Positions 47,606-58,013 of a DNA stretch of 64,000 nt are shown here, one piece after another. The stretch spans positions 2,666,001 to 2,730,000 of the forward strand of contig JBANDB010000005.1 of assembly GCA_037576215.1 (NCBI GenBank). The letters run 5' to 3'. This DNA is from Armillaria gallica. Taxonomy: Eukaryota; Basidiomycota; Agaricomycetes; Agaricales; Physalacriaceae. A program made the position numbers and the translations under genes. The notes beneath the pieces were generated by a model. It was given only the letters and a program-made list of their open reading frames with translations. It was not told where the DNA came from and searched no databases. Every line of letters starts with the position of its first letter. Positions within the stretch are counted from its first letter, which is position 1.

Positions 47606-49107
47606 ATGTCCAATCCTGCCGGCGTCGCACTCCTCATTGCTCAAGGCAACGATGCCATCCAAGCCGCCGACACGTTATGGGAGGTCAGGAAAAAAGGCAT
47701 ACCCTTGGAGACTATCATTGACCAGGGCAAGGGCATTTGCGCTATTGGGGCACGTGGACACTAGTCATTTCTATACTAAATTTTCGCTGACTAGTGTCCT
47801 AGGCACAGCTTATTATCCATCACGCCGCCGCTATCATAGGTGACCCGAAGGCTGAAGACGTGTGTTTTCGCATGAAGCAGGTTTTCGAGCGCATCCTTGA
47901 TGAGCATCCGACCATCCCGACGTTCAAGGACTACCACACCGTTCGTTCCTTTACTGGGACTATTCATAGCAAGCGCAAAAAGCGATCGGCAGCTCTAGCG
48001 AGTGCTATTGCCACTGTTACCACTCCTTCTGCTCCTGATCCTGTTCCTGCTACTCCCGCCAAAACCGTGGCCACTAGTGGCAAGGCTAAAGCTTCTAAGG
48101 CAGTGAGTACCTCACTAGTTATTGTTCTTTCGCTTTCTGACCGACTGTTTCGACCATTAGCCTGCCAAACGAAGCCGTCGTCTTGCTAAGTCACGGGCTA
48201 TCGTCGAGGACTCGTCCGACGAAGAGGCTAGCGTTGTCGCAGCAACCGAGGAGGATACAGTCATGGGTAACCCTGATGCTTCCAATGCGCTGCAGGAAAC
48301 TGACTCGGTATTGTTTACCTTAGCTACTGTTCGTCGCCAGGCTGATACCGTCATTTCACGGTTTGAACAGATGAATATCGACGAAGATGTCGACGTCATT
48401 GTCAATCGTGACCCTACTTCCGGTAACATCGTTGAAGGACACAAGATTACGCTCCCCAAGTTCCTCAAGAACAAGAAGGTTGCTCAGGCTGCTCAGGTTA
48501 GTCTACTAGTCGGGTTTTCTTCTTTACTAGTCTAAGGTTTTCTTTCAGAGGGAAAAGGAGAAGGCAGAGCATCGTGCCGAGGCTATTCAGGTGATTTCAT
48601 ATCACTAGTAGCCGACTTTGACTCATCTTTACACAATTACCAGGCCGCCAAAGCGATTATCGCCAAAGGGAAGGCCAACGAGGCTGCTATCCAAGCCAGG
48701 AAGCGTCCTCGTGCCTTGGCTGACCATGCTTTCAAGGATTCCCCTTTCACTATTGCTGGTATGTGCTTACTAGTGAGCTTTGCGATGCGCTATTGACCCT
48801 CTTTCTTTTACTAGCGGCTGACTTAGCTATCAACAACGAGGCTAGTCAGAGCACTGTCGACGCTGCGGCCGCGCTAGTCAGTGCTGGAGATCATGTCAAT
48901 CCTTCCAAGAGCGTTTTATGCTCTAGAGAGGCTGATCTTCGCAACGACGTGATTGCTACGACCCACAAGATCGAGTACTTACTCAAGTACCGCGAGTTTG
49001 TGGTCACTCATCATGGCCAAGTCGTCAAGCAGCTCGAAAGTCATCTCCCGGTACCTATGGAAGACGATTCTCCTGCTCCCGTTGCCTCTAGTTCCAAGCT
49101 TGGCTAG
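47606..49107 (+). CDS. Antisense gene Y: multi-exon protein of unknown function
   Basis: Introns 48103-48160, 48497-48548, 48591-48643 and 48759-48814 (52-58 nt) have GT-AG ends and join exons in phase. The first, 47754-47802, has good ends but leaves the phase one base off, so either the donor is elsewhere (GTCAGG at 47684) or there is an indel. The protein, about 410 residues, begins MSNPAGVALLIAQGNDAIQ. It has a helical N-domain (FRMKQVFERILDEHPTIP), a basic Ala/Lys linker (KRSRRLAKSR), acidic patch, and a long Ala/Lys/Glu coiled-coil-like part (REKEKAEHRAEAIQ). It ends in a helical tail and a Ser/Pro end. Family not recognised. Confidence 0.68.
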
Positions 49108-49252
49108 CGCTAGCTGTTCGGAACGGTCACTAGTCGCCATATCTAAAAGTTATCAATCACCAGTCTGTTGTTTCTCATAATTTCCAACTGCTTAGATACA
49201 GTATCTAGCATACACCGTCGTTACCTAGCAATATAAAGTGTGTTTGACCATT

Positions 49253-52200
49253 CTAGCCTGCAGTTTTCGAGCTTCTAAGTCGACTAGTGATGGGGACCTC
49301 GTTGTCTTCATCACTATTGCTATCATATTCGTCGGGCTGAAGGTATCCTTCGGCCTCCGAACCTGAATCTTCGCTGTCAGACTCACTAGTGTCACTCTGT
49401 TGCAGCCTAACTCGGTCTATACCATATAGTTTCTTGCCTAAGGGTCGATAGTGATATTCTGTTGGGACAGACTCGTCACTAGTCACCAACTCCTTAAGAG
49501 TTTGGGGACTTACATCGATCAAATCATGAATTTTCTTGGGTAACTCGATACTATGCCTCGCATGGTATGGAATTACTCTAAACTGAGCGACTGTGCTGCC
49601 CACCAGGGATCCATCCAACTCTGCTAAAACATAAGAACCACCTCTAGTCCTTCTGATAACGACTAGTGGCCCCAAGTACCTCGGCTCCATCTTGCTATCG
49701 AGACTTTCCTCGACCCGCGTGTTCCGCATAAGCACTAGTCGACCTGGTTTGAAGTCGTAATCAACAATAGTGGCCTTGTGCTCAAGTTGGTAGTGTAGTA
49801 CAGTATCGAGCTTATTCTTATTAATTTTCTGTTGCATGGCCATTACATGTTTAGCGTGCTTGGCTAGTGCTGTCGCCCTCATACCAATAAGGTCCTCGGT
49901 GCTCAAGATTCCACTTGGGGGCTTGACTAGCCAAGTAGCTTCAACTACGTCAAGGGGTACTATTGGATGTGCGCCTAGTGCCATGAAATATGGCGAGCAA
50001 CTGGTACCGCGTTTGATAGTGATACGGTCCGCCCACAACACATGCGGTAGGAAGTAAAACCACTTCTTTGGGTTGCCACTAGTCGCCTTAAATAGCGATT
50101 GACGAATGTCCCAATGGCCTCTTTCAATTTTTCCATTCGCTTGCGAGTTGTAAGGAGTGATCTTTATGCCGGTGATGCCATACTTGTCACTTAGCCACTG
50201 TATAACTGCGACCCAAGGTCCGCCGTTATCAGTTACTATTTCGTTGGGACAGCCCCACCTGCATATCACATCCTCAAAGAACCAAACCGCAATTGCTTTA
50301 GCATTTTCTTGCTGTAAGGCCCTTGCTTCTGGCCAAGACGATAACAAATCGCGTGCGTGAACTATATACCTGCACTTATTAGAAACCGGGGTCATAACCA
50401 TAGTATCGCAGTGTACTTTCTGGAATAGCGAAGGCGTTTCGGTGACAGAGGGTGGAATACGGACCATAGTCTTCTGTCTGACTTGACATAAATGACAAGA
50501 CTTGACATACCAACTGACGTCTCGTTCCAACTCTGGCCACCAAAACCGTTGCTCCAACAGTGACTTAGTCGCGTAAAAGCCTCTATGTCCTAATGAGTCG
50601 TGTGCCGATCTCATCATATACATTCGATGCTCTTTATCCACTACTAGCCGGTGGTCTCCTTCAGTACTGCGTCTATATAGTCTGCCTTCTTTGTCCAAGA
50701 AGAAGTTACGACAGTACTGCTTGAAAGTCAAGTACTGCTTGTCGTTAAGTCCTTCTGGGCGGTGTCTAGGGTTCCTCAACCAAGTCCTGATATGTGGCAG
50801 CCGTCCGTCTTGCGCTAGTCCACTACTAGTCCGTTGTTTCTCTGGATAGTCCTCTCTTTTGTTAGGATCGAACTTATACTCGAGATCAGGAATGAGTGGA
50901 GTTGCTTTCAAGAACTGGCATATGGTTTCATTGGTTTTCTCCTGTGCTAAGTAAAGATTTCTTAGTTCTAGTTCACGAGAGCAGGCTTCATCTAATTCTA
51001 CAGAAAAATCGTCGATACTAGTGGCTAGTGCATGCATGTAACCACCTCGACTATCAATTTCATTCTTAAATTCCTCTAGTTCCTTCGGCAGCTCACTAGT
51101 CCCTTCCGCTACTTCAAACTGCAAAGGGCCATGGTCCTCTAGCTCGTAATCCTCCAAGTCAGGATGGATCTCGTCGCCAGGTTGCGCATCTCGCCTCGAT
51201 AGTCCGTCAGCAGGGAAAGTACTACCTTTCACATGTCGAAGGGTGAAATGAAACATCAAGATATCCTCTATCCAACGATTGATAGTGGCATTTGGTCCCA
51301 TTCCTGGGTTGCTTAGCATACCCTTGATGTACTGCGCGTCGGTCTCAACCACTAAGTTGCGAATTCCAATAAGCCAATACTGACAAGCCTTTAAAGCTCG
51401 CAATAGACCATACAACTCGCGTTTGGGCTGTGAAAACCGCGCTTCTCTTTCGTTCATAGTGATCGAACCAAAGCGCACATAATAGTGCTTGGTAGGATCC
51501 TTCTCGTCGACTTGATAGATGTAGAATCCAACAGCTTTGTACGAAGTATCAACACATAGACCCACTTCTGCATCACTAGTGAGGTCAATCGGTCGAATAG
51601 CCGGACTAGTCACGACTGCATGCTTGAGCTTGTCCATGGCTAGCTGCTGTTCAGCCTCCCACTCGAAGGGTACATTGAGTCGCGTCAACTTGACCAGTGG
51701 TTCCGCTATCTTCGAATAGTCCCTTATAAACTTTCAACAGACTCCACAAGTGCCCAGAAAGGCTCGTACATCCGTGAGGTGCTGACAAGGACCCCAACGA
51801 CTGATGACTCCAGCTCTATCAGGTTCGATTTTTCTTCCTTCATACGTGCATAGATGACCAACCACCGTCATTTCCTCAACACACAAGAACGTCCTAGGCC
51901 CAGAGAAGGTACCTCCACAATATTTCATCCGTTGAACCACTCGATTCATGTTCTGCATATGTTCCCATACAAAATGACGAATCCCAGGGTTTTCCGGGAT
52001 AGTCTCAAAGCCCCCATCCTCAGTTTCATAGCGAGTTTTGGGCCCTCGTACAGGTACATCATCGATATAGGGACGAGTGACATGTGGTATTTCTTCTCGT
52101 AGGATATGCGTTACATCTTCATGGAATATTGGTACCGAATTAGTCCAACCCATTGGTAATTTCACTAGTCGCATCGAACCGAAAGGAGTTTGGAACGTAG

Positions 52201-53311
52201 TATAGTCTCTGGATCCAATAGCGATATCTCACTCGTCATATCCAACATACAGGTCCAAACACCCGCCACACGCTCTTCCTGCAAAATGCTCGGATAGTTC
52301 GTCTGTGGCTGGCGGAATCCCAGAATGCGTGATAGTCACTGCATTCAGAGGCTCCAAACTATGCACTAGTCGAAGACTTTTACCGTCTTTCTTAATTACA
52401 CAGAACCACCTCGATCTGTAGGAGGAATTAGACGGCTCGTATACACCAGCGTCGATCTTGGATTTAATAATCCAACAGACTTCCTCGTAGATTCCAGGCG
52501 GGATGGGGATATTCTTCAAAACCCATGGAGTGTGCAGTACTACAGGAATATCTATTGGTGGGAAGAAGTCCTCTCGGAAATGCCCACGTTCCGTGTCATC
52601 CCAAGCAAAAGCTTGCTCTTGGATAGTCATAAAATGGTGCATTAGCTTGCGCTCTTCTGGCCATAGAAATCCTTCTGGATGGTTTTCGTCAATCTTAGCT
52701 TTTCTTTCAGGGGTATAGCGCGCTGTAGGCACATATTCTGGCGGGCTAGTGCTCAATAGTGGGATGTCCTTGAGGGGATCACCCTTAATGTCTCTCACTA
52801 TTCGAAACTTGTCTGGCAGATCGCCTAATAGTGGCTTTACTTTTAGTGCCACAGGCTTATATTTCTTACTAGCGAGCACTGCGACTGGCTTAAAGTCGGG
52901 GCTCTTCATGCGCACACCAAGGTGCTCAAAACCGGGGACTAGTGCCGTCTTTTTCTTTGTAGGTTGGCTAGTCTTCGATTTTGCGCGCAAGTTATCAACT
53001 AGTACATTATAGATTGGGATTTCAGTATCGTCTAGTAATGGAGAGCCATCACTAGTGTGCTCGCACACATGATATTGCATTTTATAGCCTTCTGGAACTA
53101 CCTTACCTTGGAAGTAAGAGTTCAATAGTCCCTTGGCTTGCTCATCTTGCAAAAGGTTTTCTTCGCTAGCCATCGAGGCCATGAGGAAGCTGTCGCGTAG
53201 CTCTTTCTCTGAGAAACTAGCGCCTTCTTTTGGCTTCATATAGCCTTCAATCTCAAACTTACCATCACTAGTCTGCACGATTTGCAGGGCTAACTCTCCT
53301 TGATCATTCAT
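49253..53311 (-). pseudogene. pol of the 15-kb element: reverse transcriptase, RNase H, integrase
   Basis: ATG at 53311 overlaps the protease stop. After a spacer region the RT reads YRSRWFCVIKKDGKSLRLVHS, LDLYVGYDE, a TGA at 52229-52231, then SRDYTTFQTPFG, LPMGWTNS and the intact catalytic YIDD (52058-52069). A second TGA lies at 51734-51736. Both sit where CGA (Arg) fits. RNase H follows (LCVDTSYKAVGF, PKRELYGLLRALK, VETDAQYIKG), then the integrase zinc domain (HDSLGHRGF, CHLCQ). The core has D-D-E all present (HCDTMVM, VTDNGGPW, NGKIERGH), and a GPY/F-like C-terminal domain precedes a Ser/Asp-rich tail. No chromodomain is visible. Near intact. Confidence 0.93.
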
Positions 53312-54621
53312 CAATTCATCGAGTTCAAATGAAAACCCTCTTCAGTAGCCTTAGGAACAGCTTTCGCAACCCGAGGAGGTGCACCCCTCAGGAAGGTTGG
53401 AATAGTGCACCTTCGACCAGTGTTAGGATCAGTGATAGTAATGATTTGGCCACCGTCTGTGTGATTCCTGATTACACTCTCAGTGAGGACATCAAATGGA
53501 CGGCCTAGTAGTACTTTATATGCGGGACTAGCGATGATGTGTATTTGCAAGTACACAGTGATATCATTGAAAAGGAACGGAACATTCCTCGCTAGCCCTA
53601 AGGTTTTCTCTAGTTGACCATTCGCGCTCTGCATATGGATGGTAATGTCAGGATCCCAAGCTACTCCGAGCTTGGTTGCTATCATACTAGCCATCGATAC
53701 TATCTGCGAGCCTCCGTCAACTACACTTTCTTCTTCGCCTGCGCCATTGATTACTGGATACACAGCTCGCAGACTAGCCGAGTCTTTCGCGACTATTACC
53801 TGCTTAGGCTTTTCTCCTGGCACTAGTGAGTCAAGATACTGAAGATACGGGTCGGACATAATTAGAGAGCCAGCTGGTATCAAGCCAACATTGAATTGCG
53901 CAGCCATAAACGTCCCAGATGGCAAGTCACGGATGTCGATTGCGTCAGACTTCAAGGACAAGTCCTCACTAGTCACGTCTTCTTCATCACTAGTCTCACT
54001 AAATGGTAACGGGTCGGACTCAGGTTGAGTCTCCCCCGCACTATACATCTGTTCGGTCACTGGCTGCATTGAAATCCTTTTCTTGGCCATCAACTTAGCG
54101 ATCTCTTTCCTTAATGGCTCCGACAGATCCATAAGTTCTTCTGCATTCAAGACAATAGGCATTTTCAATACTTTAGACGCGACATCCTGCACTCTACCTT
54201 CCTTATGGATAGGCGCCGTATGTTTATACGCTGGTGCTTTGGATTCATCGAATCTTACTTTAGTTTTCTTTTTGTTTGCGCTATCTGAGGGAAGGGGCGC
54301 GAAACTTACACTCGGAACTTTCCTAAAAGGTAGTTCTCGCCGTGGGGCCTCATCCTCATCATCACTAGCGTCTTCTACAGTAACCGGTTTCTTACTAGTG
54401 GGTCGGATAGTGGGAATTTCCACAACAACTTTCTTACTAGTGGGTTCTCTCGGTACTGGTATTTCGTTTTCAGATTCATCAGATTCATCAGACACTGGTT
54501 CAATCGCTTTCTTTGCATATTTCTTCGGTTCAGTTCCCTTTGGTCGGTTTTTAAAATGGTCCTCCGGCTGTTTATGGGGAATAGTCGTAGGGATCGACTT
54601 ATTCTTCCCCGTAGCCTTCAT
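53311..54621 (-). CDS. Protease ORF of the 15-kb element
   Basis: 436 codons, open throughout. The N-terminal half is basic/acidic low complexity. The protease core reads EESVVDGGSQIVSMASMIATKLG ... QSANG ... LGLARNVPF ... YKVLLGRPFDVLTESV. The catalytic triplet is D-G-G rather than D-S/T-G; agaric relatives of this lineage also vary at the middle residue, so it may be functional. Start and stop both lie in TGATG overlaps with gag (54621) and pol (53311), which suggests coupled termination and reinitiation instead of frameshifting. Confidence 0.88.
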   Translation of the reverse strand: MKATGKNKSIPTTIPHKQPEDHFKNRPKGTEPKKYAKKAIEPVSDESDESENEIPVPREPTSKKVVVEIPTIRPTSKKPVTVEDASDDEDEAPRRELPFRKVPSVSFAPLPSDSANKKKTKVRFDESKAPAYKHTAPIHKEGRVQDVASKVLKMPIVLNAEELMDLSEPLRKEIAKLMAKKRISMQPVTEQMYSAGETQPESDPLPFSETSDEEDVTSEDLSLKSDAIDIRDLPSGTFMAAQFNVGLIPAGSLIMSDPYLQYLDSLVPGEKPKQVIVAKDSASLRAVYPVINGAGEEESVVDGGSQIVSMASMIATKLGVAWDPDITIHMQSANGQLEKTLGLARNVPFLFNDITVYLQIHIIASPAYKVLLGRPFDVLTESVIRNHTDGGQIITITDPNTGRRCTIPTFLRGAPPRVAKAVPKATEEGFHLNSMN

Positions 54622-56459
54622 CAGACCCTTTCGAAACCCTGTTGGGAAGACTCACCACCGCTAGTGCGTGTGGCAACATACTGACCTTCGAAGTTCTGGC
54701 CACTAGTCGCATTCTGACTACTGGCCTGATTGAATAGTGACCTCATTTGGTTCAAGAACACATTAGGGTCAAAGGATTGATTCATTGGCTGACTACTAGT
54801 AGATGGTACAGGTGCTTGTAACAACTGAGGCTGAACCGATGTTGGAACATGAGTACTAGTCTGCCAATATTGCAGATCTTGGCGAAGTTTGTCAATTACT
54901 TCATCTCTAGCATCTCGAGGCTTGTTCGTATACAAGGAAGTGTTATCAGGTACGTTGATATTGAATATACCAGCGGGCCCACTAACATCTTCCCAGAACA
55001 TCTGTTCTTGCCTTTTATTCAACAATGCAAGCATACGATCCATTGGGCAGAGATGAGCTGGCTCGCGCGGGATAGCTGTCCCGTCTATCATCATGAATTT
55101 CTTATCGACGAGCTTCAACAAACCTTCTGCTACATGCTTCTGGATATTCTGGCAATTCTTCACATAATGTCCAGGCTTCCAGTCGTACCAGCAGTTGTTG
55201 TTTGGTCCCGCTCCCGAGTGTTCATTCTGAGGTCGCGATTGCTTAGACGAGGAGCTATTATTTCCGCCTTGTTGAAAGGCTTTCAATATTTGTTCTTGAC
55301 GCTCCTTCGCCTGTTTCTCACTCACGTCAATGCGATCAAGTAAAGCAGCTACTTGCTGCTTCACATCTTCAAATTCTGCCTTGATTCCAGAACCACTAGT
55401 GGCTCCGGTCGATGATACACTTCCACTAGTCGCTGACAGAAGGTAACTAGTAGAGCTGTTGAGAGCGATATCATCTGCTTCAGCAACAACCTCATCGAGG
55501 GTGTGCATATCTTCATGCCTCTTGATGGGTCTCGCGACTACAGGTGCAGCAACAGCAGCACCTGTGGCGGCAGCACCAGCAGCACCAGCTGCGGCAGCAG
55601 CAGGAGCAGGAGCAGGGGCGGGCGCACTTGTCGCGTTTTTGATTCCACGCTTGATACTCAGTCGCGACGCGATGTTTTCTCTAAACGCGGGTGACAACGA
55701 CTCGGTGAATTTTTCCACTAGTTCACGATTCGTGACTAGCACTGGAGGCTTCTGTAGTTTCTTGGCTTCAGTCAAGAACCTGCGCTTGAATTTCAGGTAC
55801 GACTCGCGCTCGTCAGCCCCAAGGTTCGAGAACTTACACGAAATACGCGTGAGCCTCTCCCAAGTGCCTGTCTCTGCATCTGCCGCCTCTGGATAGTTCT
55901 TCAAGATCGCGTCCTTGAACTCGGCGAAGGTACCACCATCATACTCCTCCAATGCTTGCCATTCTTCTTCAGTACGCGCATCCGTGTACCTCACTAGTTT
56001 CTTCTTCTTCTCGTCGTCGTCGGTGATGCTATAGTCGGAGAATAAATCCTCCATCTGACCAAGGAAACGACGCAAGTTCTCAGGCTCATCGCTATCAAAC
56101 TTGGGCGCGTCCCTAGACGTCGGTCTAGGCATCTTTTGGGTGCTAGCGGACATGATCGGTCTACTAGCGGTTTGAATGGACTGGGAGTTCGATTGTCCAG
56201 GTGCTAGTGGGTTTGTTGATCCACTAGAGGGGGAAGGTCTTCGCCGTGGGCGCGGTGCAAGGGGTCTTGTCTGTTGGATGTTAAGATTCACGTTGATTCG
56301 CTGCTCTGTCCTAGCTTGTGGGCTATCGGGCGGTGCAGTTGCACTTCGTTTATTCTTTAATAAGTCGTAGTTAGACAGGACTCCAACACCAGCAGCTTTT
56401 GAATTGGCTGTTGATCTTCCTTTTGGTCTTGTGGCGGCACTATTAGGTGCTGGCCTCAA
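54621..56459 (-). CDS. gag of the 15-kb element
   Basis: 612 codons, open. A Pro/Arg/Ser-rich N-terminus is followed by the capsid part (RDAPKFDSDEPENLRRFLGQ, FAEFKDAILKNYPEA, RKFRRF-type helix YLKFKRRFLTEAKKL) typical of Ty3/gypsy Gag in Agaricomycetes. An Ala/Pro run (about residues 270-310), a coiled-coil-like segment (DVKQQVAALLDRIDVSEKQ) and a zinc-knuckle-like CWYDWKPGHYVKNC (55152-55193) come next. The second Cys of C-x2-C-x4-H-x4-C is Asp. The C-terminal part is Gln/Ser/Asn-rich. The stop TGA shares its A with the protease ATG. Confidence 0.9.
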   Translation of the reverse strand: MRPAPNSAATRPKGRSTANSKAAGVGVLSNYDLLKNKRSATAPPDSPQARTEQRINVNLNIQQTRPLAPRPRRRPSPSSGSTNPLAPGQSNSQSIQTASRPIMSASTQKMPRPTSRDAPKFDSDEPENLRRFLGQMEDLFSDYSITDDDEKKKKLVRYTDARTEEEWQALEEYDGGTFAEFKDAILKNYPEAADAETGTWERLTRISCKFSNLGADERESYLKFKRRFLTEAKKLQKPPVLVTNRELVEKFTESLSPAFRENIASRLSIKRGIKNATSAPAPAPAPAAAAAGAAGAAATGAAVAAPVVARPIKRHEDMHTLDEVVAEADDIALNSSTSYLLSATSGSVSSTGATSGSGIKAEFEDVKQQVAALLDRIDVSEKQAKERQEQILKAFQQGGNNSSSSKQSRPQNEHSGAGPNNNCWYDWKPGHYVKNCQNIQKHVAEGLLKLVDKKFMMIDGTAIPREPAHLCPMDRMLALLNKRQEQMFWEDVSGPAGIFNINVPDNTSLYTNKPRDARDEVIDKLRQDLQYWQTSTHVPTSVQPQLLQAPVPSTSSQPMNQSFDPNVFLNQMRSLFNQASSQNATSGQNFEGQYVATRTSGGESSQQGFERV

Positions 56460-56624
56460 AGACGATGCTTGTGCAGGCTCTGTTACTCTAGCTTTGCCCT
56501 TTGCTTTTGCTGAGGCTTGGTTAGACAGATTGCGTACAAGCTGCTAGGTTGAATAGTAGTTTATTTAACAAGACTAGTGTCAAATAAAAGTCTTAATTCA
56601 ACGAGATTATCAAGTCTGAAACTC

Positions 56625-56642
56625 CCCTCGCGGTGGGCTCCA
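56625..56642 (-). promoter_or_regulatory. Primer binding site of the 15-kb element
   Basis: On the element strand TGGAGCCCACCGCGAGGG begins two bases after the 5' LTR. TGG is the complement of a tRNA CCA end and the rest could match an acceptor stem. I could not name the tRNA. Confidence 0.65.
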
Positions 56643-56644
56643 GA

Positions 56645-58013
56645 TGATGTGCTCGGTAACGGCGAGTGGCAAATGGACTAGAGGCTGGCAATGAACACCA
56701 ACAACACTAAACCAATCACTAACTCTACACTTATCACCAATGTATTGAATTCGGGCATTTCGAGTATGATAGAAGCACTCTGCAGACTTCAATAATCAAG
56801 GAAAGTTGTTTAAAGACGTTTTATTTCGTTACTAGTGAGCTATACAAGCGTACTACTCGCACTAGTGGGGTTTGTAAGACACAATTGGATGAATAGTGAC
56901 TCGACTTGAGCTACTGCGCTCGCTCTGACTGGGACTGCTTCGAACTAGTGGCTCTCTTGGCCCTGTAATGTCTTACAAGTGAATAAACACTTGACTAGTC
57001 GCTTTCTAGGCAGACTAGTGGCGCTCTTGGCCTAAGAATAATACTTTAAACTTCGAGAACTTGCTTGAACTAACTTCGAAACACTCTTGGCCTTTGCAGG
57101 ACACAAAAGATTACTCTAAGACACTTCTATTCACTCAATGCTATGGGTAACTTAGTGACTAGTAGCTGCTTCGTCGAGGTTAAGCACAAAAGCCTTTAAT
57201 TGGGGCACTAGATACTGACTAGTAGGTCACAATTGCAGGGATGGCTTGCCTGAGCCACGCGTGTGCCTATTCTACTACTTATATACTGACAAACAAGGTA
57301 CAATCGAGATATAAATAACTGACTAGAGGGGTATTATTGATAAGGATTTCTTGGCTAGTCACGAATAATGGTGAATAATCACACAATAGTCGGTCTAGAA
57401 ACGATTGCTTGCTGACTAGTGAGCCTAGGAGCTCCGCTAGCGGTGGTATTCCGTGTCCTGGGCCCAGCGACACTCCACTAGTGCCAAGGATAAATGACTA
57501 GCCAGGCGAGCGTGCCTGTAACAGCTGTCGATCGTGATCGAAGGCGCAGCCCAGCTATACTAGTACCGATCGCAATGGATCTGTATCGCACCCGGCGGAT
57601 CTACCGCAAGGTTAATCCGTTGCTAATTCATTTCTAAGTCCTGTTTCGAGATTGCCACGTGACTAGTTAACCTGACTTAGGCGTTTATGCCCAGAGTGGC
57701 TCGCTAGTGACCGAGCTTCACGAGATTTGTGTCCTCTGCTTCTTGTTTGGTGCGCTAGTCGCGTTACTTGTCCACTAGTGGCCGTATTCACTTAGCCCTG
57801 TTAGCATTCAAGTCACTAGTATGGCCGGCTGGTAGATTTAACCCACTAGTGGTATCGCATCTAAGTCCTGGCTCTACTAGTCGCATACTAGTCTAACTAT
57901 CAGCTTCGAAGCCTCAGCTATAGTCCTTTAAGTATCACTAATGTAAGATAGATATGCAATAGTATTATTATAAAATCGCAAAATCTAGGTGTGAACGCGT
58001 AGACGGCGTATCA
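56645..58013 (-). repeat. 5' LTR of the 15-kb element
   Basis: 1369 bp, same length as the 3' LTR and the solo LTR, TGATGTGC to GCGTATCA on the plus strand. Followed at the right by GCGC, the altered target copy. Confidence 0.95.

Larger units (their letters stand above)
42945..58013 (-). mobile_element. 15-kb Ty3/gypsy retrotransposon with two antisense spliced genes
   Basis: Bounded by two 1369-bp LTRs and flanked by ACGC (42941-42944) and GCGC (58014-58017), a 4-bp duplication with one transition. Removing the element and one copy restores a gypsy-2 frame. The polypurine tract next to 42945-44313 and the primer site next to 56645-58013 show that it is transcribed leftward. gag, protease and pol lie at 56459-49253 on the minus strand. 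Between pol and the 3' LTR are two intron-containing plus-strand genes (44770-46929 and 47606-49107). Only two nonsense codons, both TGA, spoil pol. Confidence 0.95.

Noticed and set aside
53312..53314. TTG at 53314 as the start of pol
   Set aside because: The ATG at 53311 directly follows, overlaps the protease stop and needs no rare start codon.
42945..58013. ACTAGT density as cloning-site or vector contamination (SpeI site)
   Set aside because: The hexamers are spread singly in varied contexts through coding, intron and LTR sequence of a fungal element, not in linkers.
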